Origin: JAAUTS01 sp038250235
GTDB lineage: Bacteria > Verrucomicrobiota > Verrucomicrobiia > Methylacidiphilales > JAAUTS01
Length of the DNA stretch: 7,125 bases
NCBI GenBank assembly: GCA_038250235.1
Contig: JBBSCO010000096.1
Location: 1-7,125 of the forward strand
Direction: 5' to 3'
The position numbers were made by a program, and so were the translations under genes. The notes under the pieces are model-generated. The model saw only the letters and a program-made list of their open reading frames with translations. It was not told the DNA's origin and did not search any database. Positions 4,350 to 7,125 of this stretch are shown piece by piece (position 1 is the first letter of the stretch; each line of letters begins with the position of its first letter).

Positions 4350-6641
4350 TCAGGCTTTGTTCAACACCAACCGGTGTTTTCCTTCTTTGTAGCTGGATTC
4401 ATCTCCGCTGAAACCAGACGGGGCGGAAAATGTGGCGTGGCAGCCTTGAGGAACAAGGATATCGACTTCAAGTTTGTCATTCTTCAATTCCCAACGGATG
4501 GACGTTTGGCCCTGAAGTGTTTCCAGGGTTGCTTCGGCCCATGTGATGCTGCCGCCGGGACGCGGCCGGAAAAGGATATGCCTGTAACCGGGTTCCTGGG
4601 GATCAAGCTCCAAGCCGGCCACGCTGCGATACATCCAGGCTCCGACGGCACCATAGGCATAGTGGTTGAACGAATTCATGCCTTTGTCCTGAAAACCCTT
4701 TTGCGGGGTCCAACCGTCCCAACGTTCCCAGATTGTGGTGGCCCCGTTTTTTACCGGGAATAGCCAGGAGGGGAATGTTTCCTGTTCAAGAAGTTTGTAA
4801 GCGATGTCCAGGTGGCCATGTGTTTCTAAAACCTCGAGAATATAGGGAGTTCCCACAAATCCGGTGGCGATATGAAAGCCGCGTTTTTTGATATCGCGAA
4901 TCAGCTCTCCGACCGCCGCAGGTAAAAGTTTTTCCGGCACCAGTCCGAAGTGTAGGGCCAGCACGTAGGACGTCTGGGTGGCCGAAGTCAAAAGACCTTC
5001 CGGAGTCATGAAACGGTTTTGGAAGGCCTGAACGATTTCGCCATGCAACTTTTTATAGTGGGAGGCATCCTCTTGATGTCCGAGTACAACGGCCACGCGG
5101 GCCATGATGCTGATGTCGTAGGCATAGAAGGCCGTGCCGATGAGATCTCGCGGCGTGATGCCCTCGGTTTTCCCGCTGTCGTCCAGTGCAAGCCAGTCTC
5201 CGTAACCACCCCATTCATCCACATCGGGATGGGAGCGGATCAATCCTTTGCAACGGTGATTTTTCAGGAAATCCACATAACGCTGCATGGATGAGTAGTG
5301 GTCTTCGAGAATTTTGTGGTCGCCGTAGCAGAGGTATATCGTCCACGGGCAGATGATGTTGGCATCGGACCAGGCGGGACCTCCATCTTCACGGTTCGGG
5401 ATAAACCCGCGATCGGGTATGACCGAAGGAATGCCTCCGTTGGGAGACTGGGCATCGCGGGCGTCCCGCATCCATTTGTTAAAGAAAGCCTGCACGTCCA
5501 TATTGAAGCAGGCCGTCCGAATGAAAACCTGGGCGTCGCCGGTCCAGCCCAGGCGTTCATCGCGCTGGGGACAATCGGTGGGCACTTCGAGAAAGTTACT
5601 TTTCTGTCCCCAGACGATGTTGTGCTGTAGCTGGTTGAGCAGGGGATTGGAGCAGGCAAAACTTCCGGTGGGTTTGATGTCCGAGTGTAAAACAATACCC
5701 GTGACCTCCAAAAAATCGTCCCCTTCCAAAGCGGCGACAAATACTTCCGCATAACGGAATCCGTGGAAGGTGAAACGGGGTTCCCAGACCTCGATTCCGT
5801 CACCTTTGCAGGTGTAGTAATTGGTGGCTTTGGCCGCACGCAGATTGTCATAGTAGGGGCTGCCGTCTGGGTTGAGGATTTCAGCATGGCGGAAACAGAA
5901 GGTTGTGCCGGCCTTGGCTTTGACACGAACGCGGAGGCGCCCGGAAAAATTCTGCTTGAAGTCATAAGTCCGGGAACGGTTATGCCCGACCTGCAATTCC
6001 CGGCTGATGACAGGCTGGATTTGCTCGATGCGGCGGACTGGAGGTCCGATGGGGTCGACAGGCTCCGGAAAGGTGTCCAACTTGGGGCTCTGGCTTTGGA
6101 ACCATGTCTTGTCGTCATAGCCCGGACTCGACCACGAACCCAGTTCAAACCGCGCGTCATAGTCTTCCCCCATGAGAAAGTCGTTCTGGATGATGGGACC
6201 GGTGGCTGTTTTCCAAGTGGTATCGGTGAGGATTTTTTCCGAACTGCCGTCCTTGTAGTGAAGTTCTAGAGATGCGCACAACGAAGGTTTTTCACCGTAG
6301 AGTCTGCGGCCTATCCAGGCCATGTGACCACAATACCAGCCGTCGCCGAGAATCGCCCCCATGGCGTTTTCGCCCTCTTTCAAATAAGAAGAGACATCAT
6401 AGGTCTGGTAGGGAACCCGCACGGAATAATCCGTCCAGCCGGGCGCAAACACGTGATCGCCAACAACCTGCCCATTGATTTCCGCCTCGTAAAGTCCCAG
6501 AGCGGTGATGGAAAGGCGGGCGGAGGCCAAGGGCTTGGCGATAATGAAGCCTTTACGAAAATAAGGTGCTGGAGCGGAGGAGCGGGGGCCTCCCATGACG
6601 GTGGAACATATCCAGGAGGCAACGGCAAGAGGTGTGCTCAT
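4350..6641 (-). CDS. Alpha-L-rhamnosidase, glycoside hydrolase family 78
   Basis: This 763-aa enzyme should hydrolyse terminal alpha-L-rhamnose from glycosides or oligosaccharides. Domain order: an N-terminal lectin-like beta domain (about 25-190; ALGLYEAEINGQVVGDHVFA, 47-66, and PGWTDY, 67-72), a beta domain starting near GPPVRRIE (199-206), the (alpha/alpha)6 catalytic barrel (about 325-680) and a C-terminal beta domain to 763. The catalytic barrel has the acidic cluster D356, D361, E362 and D369 in DCPQRDERLGWTGD, which includes the family's general acid (taken as E362), and E639 in TTIWERWDGW, taken as the general base by family comparison. No signal peptide is visible, so it is probably cytoplasmic and acts on imported oligosaccharides. 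The protein starts directly with the family's first strand (ASWICS), without the extra N-terminal domain of longer members. No clear Shine-Dalgarno sequence precedes ATG 6641. It diverges from the AraC-family regulator with 70 nt between starts. Confidence 0.95.
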   Translation of the reverse strand: MSTPLAVASWICSTVMGGPRSSAPAPYFRKGFIIAKPLASARLSITALGLYEAEINGQVVGDHVFAPGWTDYSVRVPYQTYDVSSYLKEGENAMGAILGDGWYCGHMAWIGRRLYGEKPSLCASLELHYKDGSSEKILTDTTWKTATGPIIQNDFLMGEDYDARFELGSWSSPGYDDKTWFQSQSPKLDTFPEPVDPIGPPVRRIEQIQPVISRELQVGHNRSRTYDFKQNFSGRLRVRVKAKAGTTFCFRHAEILNPDGSPYYDNLRAAKATNYYTCKGDGIEVWEPRFTFHGFRYAEVFVAALEGDDFLEVTGIVLHSDIKPTGSFACSNPLLNQLQHNIVWGQKSNFLEVPTDCPQRDERLGWTGDAQVFIRTACFNMDVQAFFNKWMRDARDAQSPNGGIPSVIPDRGFIPNREDGGPAWSDANIICPWTIYLCYGDHKILEDHYSSMQRYVDFLKNHRCKGLIRSHPDVDEWGGYGDWLALDDSGKTEGITPRDLIGTAFYAYDISIMARVAVVLGHQEDASHYKKLHGEIVQAFQNRFMTPEGLLTSATQTSYVLALHFGLVPEKLLPAAVGELIRDIKKRGFHIATGFVGTPYILEVLETHGHLDIAYKLLEQETFPSWLFPVKNGATTIWERWDGWTPQKGFQDKGMNSFNHYAYGAVGAWMYRSVAGLELDPQEPGYRHILFRPRPGGSITWAEATLETLQGQTSIRWELKNDKLEVDILVPQGCHATFSAPSGFSGDESSYKEGKHRLVLNKA

Positions 6642-6711
6642 GAAGTGATAGTTTGCCGTGGATCTATCAAAAATCCTTGATCATATCGCCAAAAACAAGC
6701 ACAATCCCGCC
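6642..6711. promoter_or_regulatory. Divergent promoter region between rhamnosidase and AraC-family gene
   Basis: These 70 nt must carry the 5' signals for both genes unless a promoter lies within a coding region. Visible elements are an inverted repeat ATCAA (6666-6670) and TTGAT (6677-6681), and a rough direct repeat GATCTATC (6661-6668) and GATCATATC (6679-6687) with starts 18 bp apart, a spacing that would suit AraC-type half-sites. A possible plus-strand promoter is TTGATC (6677-6682), 17 nt, CACAAT (6700-6705), which would start transcription at about the ATG of the regulator. No convincing minus-strand sigma-70 promoter is seen. Confidence 0.4.
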
Positions 6712-7125
6712 ATGCCTAAAACCTGGCTTCTGAGCAGTGAGTCACATTTCCATGACTTCGGAGCACCGGTCACTATTTCCAGGCAGTCGAACCAGTCTCC
6801 CATGGGATCCCATGCGCATGAATTCGTTGAAATTGTCATTATTATTGGGGGTAAAGGAATTCATCGCACGGGAGAAATCCGGCACGAAATCCGGACCGGG
6901 GATGTCATGGTTATCCATGGAAAACGCAGTCACGCCTACGAAAAAACTGAATCCCTCGGGCTGATCAATGTTCTGTTAAAACAGGAACTGGTGGAAAATC
7001 TCGCCAAAAATCTGGGAAGCCTGGCCGGATACCATCCGCTTTTCACATTCGAGTCTGCCCGCTGGCGTTCCAAGGATTTTTCAGGACGGCTCCGGCTCAG
7101 CCATGGGGATCTGCACAAAGCCTCC
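6712..7125 (+). CDS. AraC-family transcriptional regulator, N-terminal part (cupin sensor domain)
   Basis: An ATG at 6712 opens a frame that runs to the right edge (138 codons). The visible part is a cupin-type ligand-binding domain: HAHEFVEIVIIIGGKGIH (residues 34-51, with H34, H36 and E40 in the usual positions), RTGDVMVIHGKRSHAY (61-76), and a following segment FTFESARWRSKDFSGRLRLS that matches the region before the linker in AraC regulators of this kind. The wording is close to the sensor domain of RhaS/RhaR. The two helix-turn-helix motifs expected at the C-terminus lie beyond the window. Placement divergent from a rhamnosidase gene supports control of that gene in response to rhamnose or a rhamnoside, which is inference. 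No Shine-Dalgarno sequence precedes the ATG; a leaderless transcript is possible. Confidence 0.9.
   Translation, partial: MPKTWLLSSESHFHDFGAPVTISRQSNQSPMGSHAHEFVEIVIIIGGKGIHRTGEIRHEIRTGDVMVIHGKRSHAYEKTESLGLINVLLKQELVENLAKNLGSLAGYHPLFTFESARWRSKDFSGRLRLSHGDLHKAS

Noticed and set aside
5264..6160. 298-codon open frame overlapping the rhamnosidase on the same strand, another frame
   Set aside because: Its product is rich in P, S, R and T with no motif, as expected for a shifted reading of a conserved enzyme gene. The GH78 frame explains the region fully.
5763..6269. 168-codon plus-strand open frame opposite the rhamnosidase
   Set aside because: It is antisense to conserved GH78 sequence, with no recognisable domain and no convincing ribosome site.

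Overview
The window looks like chromosomal DNA of a Gram-negative environmental bacterium, most likely a member of the Verrucomicrobiota (Opitutae-like). This is an inference from gene content: an autotransporter with glycine-, threonine- and asparagine-rich passenger repeats and a C-terminal outer-membrane barrel, a cytoplasmic-type GH78 alpha-L-rhamnosidase with a divergent AraC-family regulator, a response regulator with a C-terminal Cys4 module, and short intergenic repeats built around CTTTGCGTTAA. No rRNA, tRNA, transposase, integrase or CRISPR array was seen.

Layout. Positions 1-1941 (+) hold the 3' part of the autotransporter gene. The first ~45 bases appear to be out of frame with the rest, which suggests a one-base frameshift. 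The 259-bp gap 1942-2200 holds a strong hairpin, a 42-bp remnant of the 3' end of a second, diverged autotransporter gene, a possible terminator and a two-tier hairpin. Then come a conserved small hypothetical gene (2201-2497, +), a DUF423 membrane protein (2660-3004, +) and the response regulator (3057-3683, +). Facing them on the minus strand are a CPXCG cysteine-rich small protein (3700-3879), an unrecognised 79-aa protein (4006-4245) and the GH78 rhamnosidase (4350-6641). The AraC-family regulator (6712-7125, +) is divergent from the rhamnosidase and runs off the right edge.

How the parts relate. The only clear functional pair is the rhamnosidase and the divergent regulator, whose sensor domain resembles the RhaS/RhaR type. 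Together they suggest inducible use of rhamnose-containing glycans. The middle genes look like a housekeeping patchwork without an obvious common pathway.

Three copies of a 35-bp repeat lie in the intergenic gaps. Two of them end 9-11 nt before a start codon in the same orientation as the gene, and two form an inverted pair. The most notable unexplained signals are this repeat placement, the duplicated autotransporter 3' end, and a hairpin that would hide the Shine-Dalgarno sequence of the response regulator. I do not see a multi-gene new system in this window.
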